Source: an uncultured Parabacteroides sp. (GTDB taxonomy: Bacteria; Bacteroidota; Bacteroidia; Bacteroidales; Tannerellaceae). From it: a DNA stretch of 64,000 nucleotides. How positions within the stretch are numbered: the first letter of the stretch is position 1; every line of letters begins with the position of its first letter. The position numbers and the translations under genes are program-made. Shown here piece after piece: positions 26,818 to 35,542 of this stretch. Under the pieces are notes generated by a model, which was not told the origin of the DNA, searched no databases, and saw nothing but the letters and a program-made list of their open reading frames with translations. The stretch lies in contig CALCST010000031.1 of assembly GCA_937894065.1 (NCBI GenBank), positions 1 to 64,000 of the forward strand, given 5' to 3'.

Positions 26818-27354
26818 TTAGAAATGATATCCAACTCCGATTGAAATAAGATTTTGTCCTAAATCTGAGCTTAATCTGCGTTTATATTCAAAGTTTGCAG
26901 AAATATTATCAGTAAACATATATTCCACACCAGCTCCTAAGTTAAAAGCAAAACGTGTGATACTGGTATTTGAACCTTCAATGTAATCTCCAAAATCTTC
27001 ACCTAAAATATCGTCATATGCACCATCAAAATCAAAACTTGCGCCAGCCACTCCAATTCCAGCGATTGGATAAAGATGTAAATTTTCAATTACATTGAAA
27101 AGCCAGTGGAAATTAACTCCTAAATCCCAAACAGATGTATAATCCTTCTTGAAATAATAATTTACATTTGGTTCCATTCGCAAATGGTCTATAATATTAT
27201 ATTGATACTTTACACCAATACCAACTGTAGACCAACCATCTTCAAAAGCAGGAGTAATATTAACACCTATTGCCATATCTCCTTTTTCGGTCTGAGCTTG
27301 CATACTTCCAGCAGCAAAAATGGCAATCATGACCAATAACAATAATTTTTTCAT
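26818..27354 (-). CDS. Small outer-membrane beta-barrel protein
   Basis: A 178-aa protein: signal peptide (cleavage near MQAQ), then alternating amphipathic strands and a C-terminal aromatic residue (GVGYHF), typical of an 8-strand outer-membrane barrel (OmpA/OmpW-like). The strand YNIIDHLRMEPNVNYYFKKD, the segment LHLYPIAGIG, an acidic surface loop (DFDGAYDDILGEDFGDYIEG) and the NLGAGVEYMFTDNIS strand align with the barrel protein encoded in the integrated element at 51118-51669. No enzymatic motif is seen. It is a separate gene between a terminator and the AraC-type regulator, 151 bases from the latter. Function unknown. Confidence 0.8.
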   Translation of the reverse strand: MKKLLLLVMIAIFAAGSMQAQTEKGDMAIGVNITPAFEDGWSTVGIGVKYQYNIIDHLRMEPNVNYYFKKDYTSVWDLGVNFHWLFNVIENLHLYPIAGIGVAGASFDFDGAYDDILGEDFGDYIEGSNTSITRFAFNLGAGVEYMFTDNISANFEYKRRLSSDLGQNLISIGVGYHF

Positions 27355-27505
27355 AATATTTTATTTAAGAATTCAGTAAAGGCAAAATTATAATAAAACG
27401 ACATTAATACAACAGCAAACAGTAAATAAAAGATTCCAATAAGACTCATTTCGAAGAAATGAGACACATTTTACAATCCAGCTATAACAATTTAATACCT
27501 AAAGT

Positions 27506-28615
27506 CTATAAATTTCCATCACTCTTATTAAAATAGTTCAAAGGAGAAACTCCATATCGCTTTGTAAAATGACGGTAGAAAGTTGCCCTGGAGTTAAATC
27601 CGGAAGAAAACATCAGTTCTTTAACATTCTTATCCGGATTGTTTTCCAGTTGCTCCTTGAAATAATCGAGTCTCAAATCGCAAATATACTCCTTGAAACT
27701 TGTATATCCGGCGCTTTTTATAGCATCAGAAACAACTGATTCTTTCTCTTTTATCCTCTGAGACAAATCTTTCAGACAAAAATCCTTATCCGTAAAAGAT
27801 TTCTCTTCCTTTAGCGTATTGTCGATTAATGTAAATAAAGGAGAAACATATTCTTCATTGCTTAAATCATAGTTGTTTATATTGATATCCTTTATTTCCA
27901 ATTTTTCTAATTTATATATTGAAAAAGGATTTTCCGACACCATATAGGCGACAGAAAATGTCAAGGTAAAAACTATTGCTGTTGCTCCGAACAGATTGAA
28001 AATAAATTCATTTAAATATAATGTAAACAGTATATATATTGCCAGAAAAACAAACATATAAGTATAGAACAAATACATCATTCCGTTAATCTTACGATAA
28101 TAATATTTTCGTGTAAAAGGATATATTGTCAATAACAAAGGAGTTATAATCGTCATAAAAAATATAAACAATCGTACTCTAACATCAAGCATATCCAATT
28201 TGGTAAATATATCTGCTACAGAAGAGACCTCGGTAATATATCCGTTAAAGCAATAATAGCACAATCCTATGGTTATAACTATTATAGGGAATAAAAGAAA
28301 TGACTGAATTTTTACGGGAGTAAGAAAACCAGGGCGCAAAGATGCTATGGGAAAAAGGCAGACTATACTGGCTGGCATATACCATTTCAACATTTTCTCT
28401 ATACTCAGCAATTCCATAAAACGGAAAGAAGGGTTATCAGAAACTTCTATCATCCATCCTATGTTTTCCCACATAAATACCAAACCTATAAAAGCGGATA
28501 TAAATCCCCAATACTTCTTTTGATAATTATCCTTTGACTGGAATATAATAATACCGCCTATTATAACGGTAAGTAGATCTAAAGCCAATTCAACCGATAA
28601 GTAAATAATTCCCAT
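27506..28615 (-). CDS. Membrane-anchored AraC-type transcription regulator
   Basis: A 369-aa protein with about seven hydrophobic segments in residues 1-235 and a C-terminal AraC-type DNA-binding domain (about residues 265-365). The second helix-turn-helix is visible in NVKELMFSSGFNSRATFYRHFTKRYGVSPLNYF. The architecture is a membrane sensor joined to a DNA-binding output, so a membrane-held regulator acting near its site is likely. Its ligand is unknown. It is divergent from dapB and upstream of the barrel gene in the same direction, 151 bases away, which might be a target. Confidence 0.85.
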   Translation of the reverse strand: MGIIYLSVELALDLLTVIIGGIIIFQSKDNYQKKYWGFISAFIGLVFMWENIGWMIEVSDNPSFRFMELLSIEKMLKWYMPASIVCLFPIASLRPGFLTPVKIQSFLLFPIIVITIGLCYYCFNGYITEVSSVADIFTKLDMLDVRVRLFIFFMTIITPLLLTIYPFTRKYYYRKINGMMYLFYTYMFVFLAIYILFTLYLNEFIFNLFGATAIVFTLTFSVAYMVSENPFSIYKLEKLEIKDININNYDLSNEEYVSPLFTLIDNTLKEEKSFTDKDFCLKDLSQRIKEKESVVSDAIKSAGYTSFKEYICDLRLDYFKEQLENNPDKNVKELMFSSGFNSRATFYRHFTKRYGVSPLNYFNKSDGNL

Positions 28616-28688
28616 AAAATATTAATTTATATATTTCAACAAACAAATATAGTGAATTTTAGAGTACTGTTCTTTCCAATGTTTTTTG

Positions 28689-28696
28689 TAGTTTTG
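28689..28696 (+). promoter_or_regulatory. Bacteroidota -7 box of dapB
   Basis: TAGTTTTG, 30 bases upstream of the dapB ATG. The matching -33 element is weak. Confidence 0.55.
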
Positions 28697-28726
28697 TGCT
28701 ATTAATAGCAAATAATTATATTATCT

Positions 28727-29443
28727 ATGAAAATTGCACTTATTGGTTATGGCAAGATGGGTAAAACCATCGAACAAATAGCGTTGAGCAGAGGACATGA
28801 AATTGTTTCAATCATTGACGTAAACAATCCTGAAGACTTTGAATCGGAAGCATTCCGCAGTGCAGACGTTGCAATCGAATTTACTACTCCGGCTACAGCA
28901 TTCAACAACTATATGAAGTGTTTTGCAGTAAATGTGCCTGTTGTATCTGGTACAACTGGATGGTTGGACAGAATAGGAGAAATAAAGTCAATGTGTGAAA
29001 ACGAAGGAAAAACATTCTTCTATGCTTCAAACTTCAGTATCGGTGTCAATATTTTCTTTGCAATGAATAAGTATCTGGCAAAGATTATGAACAACTTCCC
29101 TGCATATGATGTAAAAATGACAGAAGTACATCATATCCATAAACTGGATGCACCAAGCGGAACAGCTATTACCTTGGCTGAAGGCATCATTGAAAATATC
29201 GACAGAAAAGACCGCTGGACTTTGGAAACAGCTGAAAAAGCAACAGACCTTCCTATCCATGCTATCCGTGAAGGAGAAGTTCCCGGTATTCATGAAATAA
29301 TTTATGAATCAGAAGTTGATACAATCAGTATCAAACATGATGCAAAAAGCCGTGCCGGATTTGCATTAGGAGCCGTTGTTGCTGCTGAGTTTACTGCCGG
29401 TAAAAAAGGATTTTTGGGTATGAATGATTTGTTTCATTTCTAA
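28727..29443 (+). CDS. dapB: 4-hydroxy-tetrahydrodipicolinate reductase
   Basis: A 238-aa cytoplasmic enzyme of the lysine/diaminopimelate pathway using NAD(P)H. The dinucleotide fold begins IALIGYGKMGKTIEQIA, and the signature HHIHKLDAPSGTA carries the catalytic His and Lys. FALGAVVAAEF near the C terminus is also conserved. It is followed by a full-length hairpin repeat and the two signal peptidase genes. Confidence 0.95.
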   Translation: MKIALIGYGKMGKTIEQIALSRGHEIVSIIDVNNPEDFESEAFRSADVAIEFTTPATAFNNYMKCFAVNVPVVSGTTGWLDRIGEIKSMCENEGKTFFYASNFSIGVNIFFAMNKYLAKIMNNFPAYDVKMTEVHHIHKLDAPSGTAITLAEGIIENIDRKDRWTLETAEKATDLPIHAIREGEVPGIHEIIYESEVDTISIKHDAKSRAGFALGAVVAAEFTAGKKGFLGMNDLFHF

Positions 29444-29448
29444 AATGA

Positions 29449-29591
29449 TTCAAGTTTCGCAAGCTTAACTTCTAGATAACAAGTTAACAAGATTTTTGGA
29501 TAATAATTCGTGAAATTACAGGTGTTCAGACCTTGTCAACTTGTCTCCTGAAGCCTTGTTAACTTTTAAGTTGAGCAACTTGCGAAACTTA
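29449..29591. repeat. GTTGACAAG-family long hairpin repeat, complete copy
   Basis: The best-preserved member. Outer arms AAGTTTCGCAAG (left) and CTTGCGAAACTT (right) are perfect inverted repeats. Inside lie ACAAGTTAACAAG on the left and CTTGTCAACTTGTC and CCTTGTTAAC on the right. The 60-base centre (TTTTGGATAATAATTC ... GTGTTCAGACC) is nearly identical to the copy at position 4-137. Confidence 0.9.
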
Positions 29592-29619
29592 AATAAAATA
29601 ATACTTCTATATTAGAATT

Positions 29620-31020
29620 ATGAAGAGTTTTAGCAAAAAACAATGGATTAAGTTTGGCATAGCCGCATTCCTTTATGCATTGTTCTGTTTATGGATGCAG
29701 AACGGGTGGCTATTGCTTGGCGAAATTGTTCTGGTTGATATTTATCTCACCAAATTTATACCTTGGGGAGCATGGAAAAAGTCAACCAATCCGACCATAC
29801 AGTCAATATTAAGCTGGGTTGATGATATAGTTTTTGCCTTGGTTGCAGTCTATTTCATCAATATTTTCCTTTTCCAGAACTATCAGATACCAAGTTCATC
29901 ATTGGAGAAATCATTGTTGGTGGGTGATTATTTGTTCGTCAGCAAATTAAGCTACGGACCAAGAGTGCCTAATACTCCGATTTCATTTCCTTTGGTGCAG
30001 AACACATTGCCGATACTTAATTGCAAATCATATACCGATTGGCCGGAATGGGGTTATAAAAGAGTAAAAGGTTTGGGTGAAGTCAAACGCAACGACATCG
30101 TAGTGTTCAACTTCCCTGCCGGAGATACAATTGCCTTGCTCCAGCAGAATCCGGACTATTATACTTTGGTTGCACAATATGGCCGTGAAGCAATTCATCT
30201 GAACAAAGCTACTTTTGGAGAAGTGATGTATCGTCCGGTGGATAAACGTGAGAACTATGTGAAACGCTGTATCGGTATGCCGGGCGATTCATTAAGTATC
30301 CGCGACAACCAGGTTTATATTAATGGCAAGGCTGCTGAGAATCCGGAAAACATGCAGTTCAATTATTATATTGAAACAGATGGAACAATGTTTAGTGAAG
30401 AGCAGTTCAGCCTAATGGATGTCAGCAAGGACGACAGAGGATTGCTTGGCGGTGGTAACGGATACGGTCAGGATTTGCTGGCTTATCTTGGTTTCCAAGC
30501 TAATGCCAACGGACAATACAATCCTGTCTACAGAATGCCTCTTACAAATAAGGCTTTGGCAATAGCGAAGAAATTCGCCTTTGTAAAGAAAATAGTCATC
30601 GAACCGGATGCTATCGGTGGTACAACTTATCCGGTTGACTACAAAACCGGTTGGACTCGCGACAATTACGGTCCAATCTGGATTCCGAAAAAAGGTGCTA
30701 CAATTAAGCTTGATGAAAAGAATCTTGCTCTTTATCACCGTTGTATAAAGAATTACGAAAACAACAAGCTGGAAGTTAAAGACGGAAAGATTTACATTAA
30801 TGATCAACCGTCAACAGAATATACATTCAAATATGATTATTACTGGATGATGGGCGACAACCGTCATAACAGTGCGGATAGCCGTTCATGGGGATTTGTT
30901 CCTGAAGATCATATTGTTGGTAAGCCTATCATGATATGGCTTTCACTTGACAAAGACCATAGCTTGTTCGACGGTGGAATCAGATGGGAACGTATTTTCC
31001 GCTGGGTTCATAAAGATTGA
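29620..31020 (+). CDS. lepB: Signal peptidase I
   Basis: A 466-aa inner-membrane protease that removes signal peptides. Membrane segments lie at about residues 12-50 and 66-86. Catalytic Ser94 is in PSSSLEKSLLVGDYL, and the general-base Lys215 in VKRCIGMPGDSL. C-terminal box GDNRHNSADSRSWG is the family box E. Long insertions between the boxes explain the size, as in other Bacteroidales. The start codon of the second S26 paralog overlaps or follows closely, so both are one operon. Confidence 0.94.
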   Translation: MKSFSKKQWIKFGIAAFLYALFCLWMQNGWLLLGEIVLVDIYLTKFIPWGAWKKSTNPTIQSILSWVDDIVFALVAVYFINIFLFQNYQIPSSSLEKSLLVGDYLFVSKLSYGPRVPNTPISFPLVQNTLPILNCKSYTDWPEWGYKRVKGLGEVKRNDIVVFNFPAGDTIALLQQNPDYYTLVAQYGREAIHLNKATFGEVMYRPVDKRENYVKRCIGMPGDSLSIRDNQVYINGKAAENPENMQFNYYIETDGTMFSEEQFSLMDVSKDDRGLLGGGNGYGQDLLAYLGFQANANGQYNPVYRMPLTNKALAIAKKFAFVKKIVIEPDAIGGTTYPVDYKTGWTRDNYGPIWIPKKGATIKLDEKNLALYHRCIKNYENNKLEVKDGKIYINDQPSTEYTFKYDYYWMMGDNRHNSADSRSWGFVPEDHIVGKPIMIWLSLDKDHSLFDGGIRWERIFRWVHKD

Positions 31021-31025
31021 GCTTT

Positions 31026-31886
31026 ATGGGATTTAAGCAAAAAATAAAATCAGTGTTCCGATTTGTCGGGACACTGATTGTTATAATATCCGTAGTATTC
31101 ATTGTTCGCAAATGGGTTGTAGAATCATATAATGTTTCCACGTCTTCAATGGAAACAGCTTTATACGAAGGAGATTATATACTGGTCAATAAACTATCGG
31201 ACCTTTTCCCTCCAAAGCAGAATGATGTTATGTTATTTACAAGCCCTTTACTGCAAGATACTGTATATAACCCTCTTTTCTTAAGCAGATGTATTGGTAT
31301 GCCAGGTGATACAGTCCGGATAACATCAGAAGGTTATTATATAAACGGACAGGCATTTCCCCGTTCACCAAGAGCCTTGAATACTTATTTTGTTGCATTA
31401 AGTATAAAAGACTACTTTCTTCAGCAAGCCAAACAAATGAAAATTCCTGTCAGAGACTTAAAAAACGAAGCATTCGGCATTACGATAAGTCTTACAACTT
31501 TTGAGGAATATAAATTAAGGGAAGAATTCACAGAAGAAATAAATACAAGATTTGTTTGCAGGAAAATTGATCCCTATGAATTAGTTATACCTCAGAAGGA
31601 CAGAGCATACAGACTTAGTGAATATAATATTACGGCATGCCGCGAAGCTATCTTGCGGGAAACAAACGGAGCTGCCGAATTCCGAGATGGCAAGCTTTAT
31701 CTGGACGGAAGAGAAACTTCATTCTTTTTCTTTCATCAGAACTATTACTGGTTTTTGTCTGACAATATAAACGAGGCAATAGACTCAAGACATTTGGGAA
31801 TGATTCCTGAGAATCATCTGATTGGAAAAGCTTTTTTCTGCTGGCTAAGCAAAGATAAGCAGCAGATGATGAAAAGAATAAAATAA
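31026..31886 (+). CDS. Signal peptidase I paralog lacking the catalytic lysine
   Basis: A 286-aa S26-like protein with one N-terminal membrane segment (about residues 10-27). Ser41 lies in STSSMETALYEGDYILVNK and box E is SDNINEAIDSRHLG. Where active members have K-R-C/A-x-G-x-P-G-D, this protein has FLSRCIGMPGD, so the general base is Ser87 instead of Lys. The start at ATG 31026 is chosen; a TTG at 31017 overlaps the upstream stop. It follows lepB directly. It may be inactive, use another base, or act as an accessory to LepB. Confidence 0.85.
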   Translation: MGFKQKIKSVFRFVGTLIVIISVVFIVRKWVVESYNVSTSSMETALYEGDYILVNKLSDLFPPKQNDVMLFTSPLLQDTVYNPLFLSRCIGMPGDTVRITSEGYYINGQAFPRSPRALNTYFVALSIKDYFLQQAKQMKIPVRDLKNEAFGITISLTTFEEYKLREEFTEEINTRFVCRKIDPYELVIPQKDRAYRLSEYNITACREAILRETNGAAEFRDGKLYLDGRETSFFFFHQNYYWFLSDNINEAIDSRHLGMIPENHLIGKAFFCWLSKDKQQMMKRIK

Positions 31887-31906
31887 CAAATAATTGGCAA
31901 ATCAGA

Positions 31907-32524
31907 ATGGCACATATTTCAACAGCTTATTTAGGTCCTGTTCAGCAATATTGTAAGATGATACAATATCCGGAAATATTTCTGGAAACACAGGAAAACT
32001 TCCTGAAACAGACTTATCGCAACCGCTGTATCATTGCAACGGCAAATGGACCATTGGCATTATCAATTCCCGTAGTGAAACCGGATACATTGAAATGCAT
32101 CATTAAAGATATGAAAATATCTGACCATGGAAATTGGCGTAAGCTTCATTGGAATGCTTTGGTTTCAGCATACAGAATGAGTCCTTTCTTTGAATATTAC
32201 GAGGACGACTTTGCTCCTTTTTATGAAAAGAAATACGAATATCTGTTGGATTTCAACGAGAATCTTCGGGAACTGATATGTAATCTGATTGATATAAATC
32301 CTCGAGTTATACTCACTGAAGAATATATTCCAAATACGGAGAATGATTTCAGGGAAGTAATACGTCCGAAACACGAGGGAGAAGATCCGTCATTTATGCC
32401 TGTTCCATATTATCAGGTGTTCCGTGAAAAATTCGGATTCATTCCAAACTTGAGTATTGTTGATTTGCTATTTAATATGGGACCAGAAAGTGTGATTGTA
32501 TTAAATAAATGCATTATAAAATAA
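31907..32524 (+). CDS. WbqC-like family protein
   Basis: A 205-aa cytoplasmic protein. The block STAYLGPVQQYCKMIQYPEIFLETQENFLKQTYRNRCII and the DHGNWRKLHWNALVSAYRMSPFFEYY block match the WbqC family, first found in O-antigen gene clusters. It lies 20 bases after the signal peptidase paralog in the same direction, and this order is common in Bacteroidales. Its reaction is not established; no catalytic motif could be assigned. Confidence 0.88.
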   Translation: MAHISTAYLGPVQQYCKMIQYPEIFLETQENFLKQTYRNRCIIATANGPLALSIPVVKPDTLKCIIKDMKISDHGNWRKLHWNALVSAYRMSPFFEYYEDDFAPFYEKKYEYLLDFNENLRELICNLIDINPRVILTEEYIPNTENDFREVIRPKHEGEDPSFMPVPYYQVFREKFGFIPNLSIVDLLFNMGPESVIVLNKCIIK

Positions 32525-32536
32525 CAGGAGCTTATT

Positions 32537-32570
32537 TGCGGGAATCGTGATTACGATTCTCGCAGTTTCT
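32537..32570 (+). terminator. Likely terminator after the WbqC-like gene
   Basis: TGCGGGAATCGT pairs with ACGATTCTCGCA (one wobble) around a four-base loop, followed by a short, broken T stretch. Confidence 0.65.
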
Positions 32571-32663
32571 ATTAGTTTACAGACACAAGTTTCACAAATC
32601 GCATACAAACAAGATAATCAGCCAGATAATGTGATTCTATGCGTCTTTACACACATTAAGCTC

Positions 32664-33305
32664 TTAGAATAATTTCAGAAAAAGAAATTTCTGCTCAACA
32701 TTAGTTTCCAAATCGTCCACATCCATATTCAAAGTATCGGCGACTAATTTATAAACCTCGGATATTGAACAATCATTATCATCTGTTTCAAGAAAGAAAA
32801 CATCATTCCAAACGGCTTTCAGGGCTTGATGATTGAATATTGGTCCAAAAGATAAAACAAGACCATTTTTCACAAGTTGCTGAGCCTGGATATGATTTCC
32901 CCTGAATCCATGAACAATCCACGGAACAGAAGGTTTTATTTGTTTCTTCAAAGCCAATAGCTCGTCAAAAGCCTTTACACAATGAATAATCAATGGTTTC
33001 GAATATCGCTCAGCCAACAATATCTGCTTCTCGAAAATATCGCATTGAACAGCCAAATCACATCCACGCAATTTGTCCAATCCTGCCTCACCAACAGCTA
33101 TTATGTTGGGATTTACTGCAAGTTGTTCCTCTAAAATTCTTAATTGTTCATCAGGATTATCAATATACCACGGATGTATTCCAGCAGAAATGTATTTTCC
33201 TTGAAGTTCAGCTGAAGAAGTATTGATAATATGATTAACAATCTCAACAGTATCCGTATTCTTATCTAAGGCTGAGACTTTATGAGTGTGTATATTTATC
33301 TTCAT
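32664..33305 (-). CDS. TatD-family metal-dependent hydrolase
   Basis: A 213-aa TIM-barrel hydrolase, related to DNases that take part in DNA repair or turnover. Metal-site features: INIHTHKV at the N terminus (HxH), VGEAGLDKL (Glu), IIHCVKAFDELL and VHGFRGN (His), ETDDND near the C terminus (Asp). It is a little shorter than canonical TatD. The chosen ATG at 33305 avoids overlap with yidD; the frame extends to 33335 without support. It is the last gene of the DUF4271-hemD-rnpA-yidD run. Confidence 0.9.
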   Translation of the reverse strand: MKINIHTHKVSALDKNTDTVEIVNHIINTSSAELQGKYISAGIHPWYIDNPDEQLRILEEQLAVNPNIIAVGEAGLDKLRGCDLAVQCDIFEKQILLAERYSKPLIIHCVKAFDELLALKKQIKPSVPWIVHGFRGNHIQAQQLVKNGLVLSFGPIFNHQALKAVWNDVFFLETDDNDCSISEVYKLVADTLNMDVDDLETNVEQKFLFLKLF

Positions 33306-33318
33306 AATAATAGTTTTC

Positions 33319-33540
33319 TCAAGGAACAGGATCATATCCGCTTCCGCCCCAAGGATGACATCTCATCAGACGGCGAATTGTCAAATAAAGCCCTTTAAAC
33401 GGACCATGCTTCTTTAATGCTTGCACTGCATATTCGGAGCAAGTCGGAGTGAAACGGCATGAAGGAGGAGTTAATGGTGATATACAATACTTATAAAAGT
33501 AAATTGGGACTAATAAAATTGCAGTGAGGATGCGTTTCAT
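33319..33540 (-). CDS. yidD: Membrane protein insertion efficiency factor
   Basis: A 73-aa protein with the YidD block YFYKYCISPLTPPSCRFTPTCSEYAVQAL, including its three conserved Cys, and the end CHPWGGSGYDPVP. It assists YidC-dependent insertion at the inner membrane. It overlaps the end of rnpA by 4 bases, an order seen across bacteria. Confidence 0.96.
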   Translation of the reverse strand: MKRILTAILLVPIYFYKYCISPLTPPSCRFTPTCSEYAVQALKKHGPFKGLYLTIRRLMRCHPWGGSGYDPVP

Positions 33541-33935
33541 AATCCATTTTTCTCCTTTAACAGGCGTATAGCTTTATTCATTGCCTTTTCAATATCGGCA
33601 AAAGGTTTTATTTCTTTTTCAATATAAATAAAGCCTACGAGAATCTTTTTGTCATTACAAGCGAGGGAATCAATAAGTTCATATTTACGTACACGATAAG
33701 CTTCACGAACCTGGCGCTTAACCAAATTACGCTTCACCGCACGTTTGAACTTCTTCTTTGAAACACTAATCAGAATGGAAGAAACAGCGGGCAATTCTTC
33801 TTCTTTACTTAAAGTCAAAAAAACAACCCGTAATGGAAACGCCACAAATGATTCTCCTTTTTCAAATAGAAGGTCTATATAGCGTTTCCATGACAGGCGT
33901 TCTGCTTTTGAAAGAGTATATTTTCTTTCAGTCAT
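33537..33935 (-). CDS. rnpA: Ribonuclease P protein component
   Basis: A 132-aa basic protein that binds the RNase P RNA for tRNA 5' processing. The family motif is KRAVKRNLVKRQVREAYR. The N-terminal YTLSKAERLSWKRYIDLLFEKGESF is typical of the Bacteroidota version. It overlaps hemD by one base and yidD by four bases. Confidence 0.95.
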   Translation of the reverse strand: MTERKYTLSKAERLSWKRYIDLLFEKGESFVAFPLRVVFLTLSKEEELPAVSSILISVSKKKFKRAVKRNLVKRQVREAYRVRKYELIDSLACNDKKILVGFIYIEKEIKPFADIEKAMNKAIRLLKEKNGL

Positions 33936-34693
33936 TATTTTTCTCCTGATTCTTTCTTCAGATATTGCTCCAAAGCAGCAGTCATTGATGGAGCTGCAGG
34001 AGTCGGAGCCTCAACGTCAAGTCGCAATCCGGCTTCTTTAACAGCTTTTGCTGTAGATGGACCGAAGCAACCAATTCTGATATTGCCTTGTTCAAATTCC
34101 GGGAAATTCTTCATCAATGAAGAAATACCTGCAGGACTGAAGAATACAAGCATATCGTAATCAAATTTTTCATCTGCTGTAAAATCATTGCTCACAGTAC
34201 GATACATGATAGCTTCCTTGAAGATAATCTTCTTTGCTTCTAGCATCTTGCGTAAATCATCTTTATGAACATCTGACACTGGAACAAGATATTTTTCTTT
34301 AGCATGTTTGGCGATAATATTAACCAAATCATCTTGCTTACCAACCTGAGAGAAAAAGATTTTTCTCTTTCTGTAAACTATATACTTCTGCAAATAAACA
34401 GCTATTGCTTCTGTCATACAGAAATATTTCATGGTTTCAGGGATAGTAACTCTTAACTCTTCACACAAATGGAAGAAGTGGTCGATAGCCGTTTTTGCAG
34501 TGAAAACTACTGCTGTATAGTCCAATATTGAGACTTTCTGCTGTCTGAACTCTTTTGACGAAAGGGGTTCCACCTTAATGAAAGGACGGAAATTAATTTC
34601 CACACCATACTTTTCTGCAATGTCAAAATAAGGAGACTTTTCAGACGTTGGCTTGGGCTGTGATACTAATAGTTTTTTAATGCTTAATGCCAT
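33935..34693 (-). CDS. hemD: Uroporphyrinogen-III synthase family protein
   Basis: A 252-aa cytoplasmic enzyme that cyclises hydroxymethylbilane to uroporphyrinogen III, or a protein derived from it. Sequence conservation in this family is low. The two-domain alpha/beta pattern, the VVFTAKTAIDHFF block and the end FFSPAGISSLMKNFPEF ... IGCFGPSTAKAVKEAGL fit it well. It lies in an operon with DUF4271, rnpA and yidD, its usual Bacteroidota place. Whether it supports haem synthesis here is not visible, since no other hem gene is nearby. Confidence 0.88.
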   Translation of the reverse strand: MALSIKKLLVSQPKPTSEKSPYFDIAEKYGVEINFRPFIKVEPLSSKEFRQQKVSILDYTAVVFTAKTAIDHFFHLCEELRVTIPETMKYFCMTEAIAVYLQKYIVYRKRKIFFSQVGKQDDLVNIIAKHAKEKYLVPVSDVHKDDLRKMLEAKKIIFKEAIMYRTVSNDFTADEKFDYDMLVFFSPAGISSLMKNFPEFEQGNIRIGCFGPSTAKAVKEAGLRLDVEAPTPAAPSMTAALEQYLKKESGEK

Positions 34694-34702
34694 ATAGCAC
34701 TT

Positions 34703-35404
34703 TTAACCAATAAAGTTATACAAATAAACAATGCCTCTGTATAAAAAGTACAAAGGCAAAATTTCTTGGGCACAAAGGTACAAACTTATGTAGAATATTC
34801 CTTTATTTCTAATGTGAAATATGCGAATTATCTTGTAAATTATTGCAAAACGTGATAAAAAATAGAGAGAAACAAACAAAATCATTGGTAACAGATGTTT
34901 ATTACCAACAAATACTATCCATAATGATGGTAAATACAGTGATACACCCCAAAGACTCATTATTGAATTATAGCAGCTTCGGCAATTATCATACTGCTCC
35001 TTATCAGCAAACACATATCCCCAAAGGTAATAAAACAATTGCTTAACAATAAAGAAAATGAGGAATACCAGGAAATTAATTCCTATACACGTAAGCACAT
35101 ATAATGGGTCACTGAAATCAACCTTTCCCAGGTTCTTCATCACAACATATAGAATTACGGAACAAAGGAACAATGGTTGTATAAGCAAATATGTACGGAA
35201 AAGAAAGCTATTCTTAACATTCGATTCGAAAAGATTCTGACGCGATTTGACAGACCAAGCATCTTTAGCCAATCTAAAAAAAAGATGATAATTATTTCGG
35301 AAACCCAATGCAAAAAACGAAAAGGACAACAAAAGCATTGCAAACATCAAATCGTTAACTTGCTGTTCGTTCCATAAGTGTATGCCTATATATCCTTCAA
35401 ACAT
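34703..35404 (-). CDS. DUF4271 membrane protein
   Basis: A 233-aa inner-membrane protein with about six hydrophobic segments (for example LMFAMLLLSFSFFALGF, FLVFLIFFIVKQLFYYLWG, FLSRFAIIYKIIRIF). It matches the DUF4271 type that leads the hemD operon in Bacteroidota. It is 9 bases upstream of hemD. Function unknown. Confidence 0.85.
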   Translation of the reverse strand: MFEGYIGIHLWNEQQVNDLMFAMLLLSFSFFALGFRNNYHLFFRLAKDAWSVKSRQNLFESNVKNSFLFRTYLLIQPLFLCSVILYVVMKNLGKVDFSDPLYVLTCIGINFLVFLIFFIVKQLFYYLWGYVFADKEQYDNCRSCYNSIMSLWGVSLYLPSLWIVFVGNKHLLPMILFVSLYFLSRFAIIYKIIRIFHIRNKGIFYISLYLCAQEILPLYFLYRGIVYLYNFIG

Positions 35405-35487
35405 TTCCTAATATGCGTTTATCTGCTGCAAATATAGAACTTTTTGTGTTTTAAAACATGAAGGACATACCTTATAAAATCGGAAAA

Positions 35488-35513
35488 GAGACTATGGCAA
35501 TAACCATAGCCTC
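35488..35513 (-). terminator. Terminator of the SusD/SusC pair
   Basis: On the minus strand GAGGCTATGG pairs with CCATAGTCTC around a six-base loop, followed by TTTT, 30 bases after the SusD-like stop codon. Confidence 0.8.
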
Positions 35514-35542
35514 TTATTCCTACATCCTATCAAATATATAAA

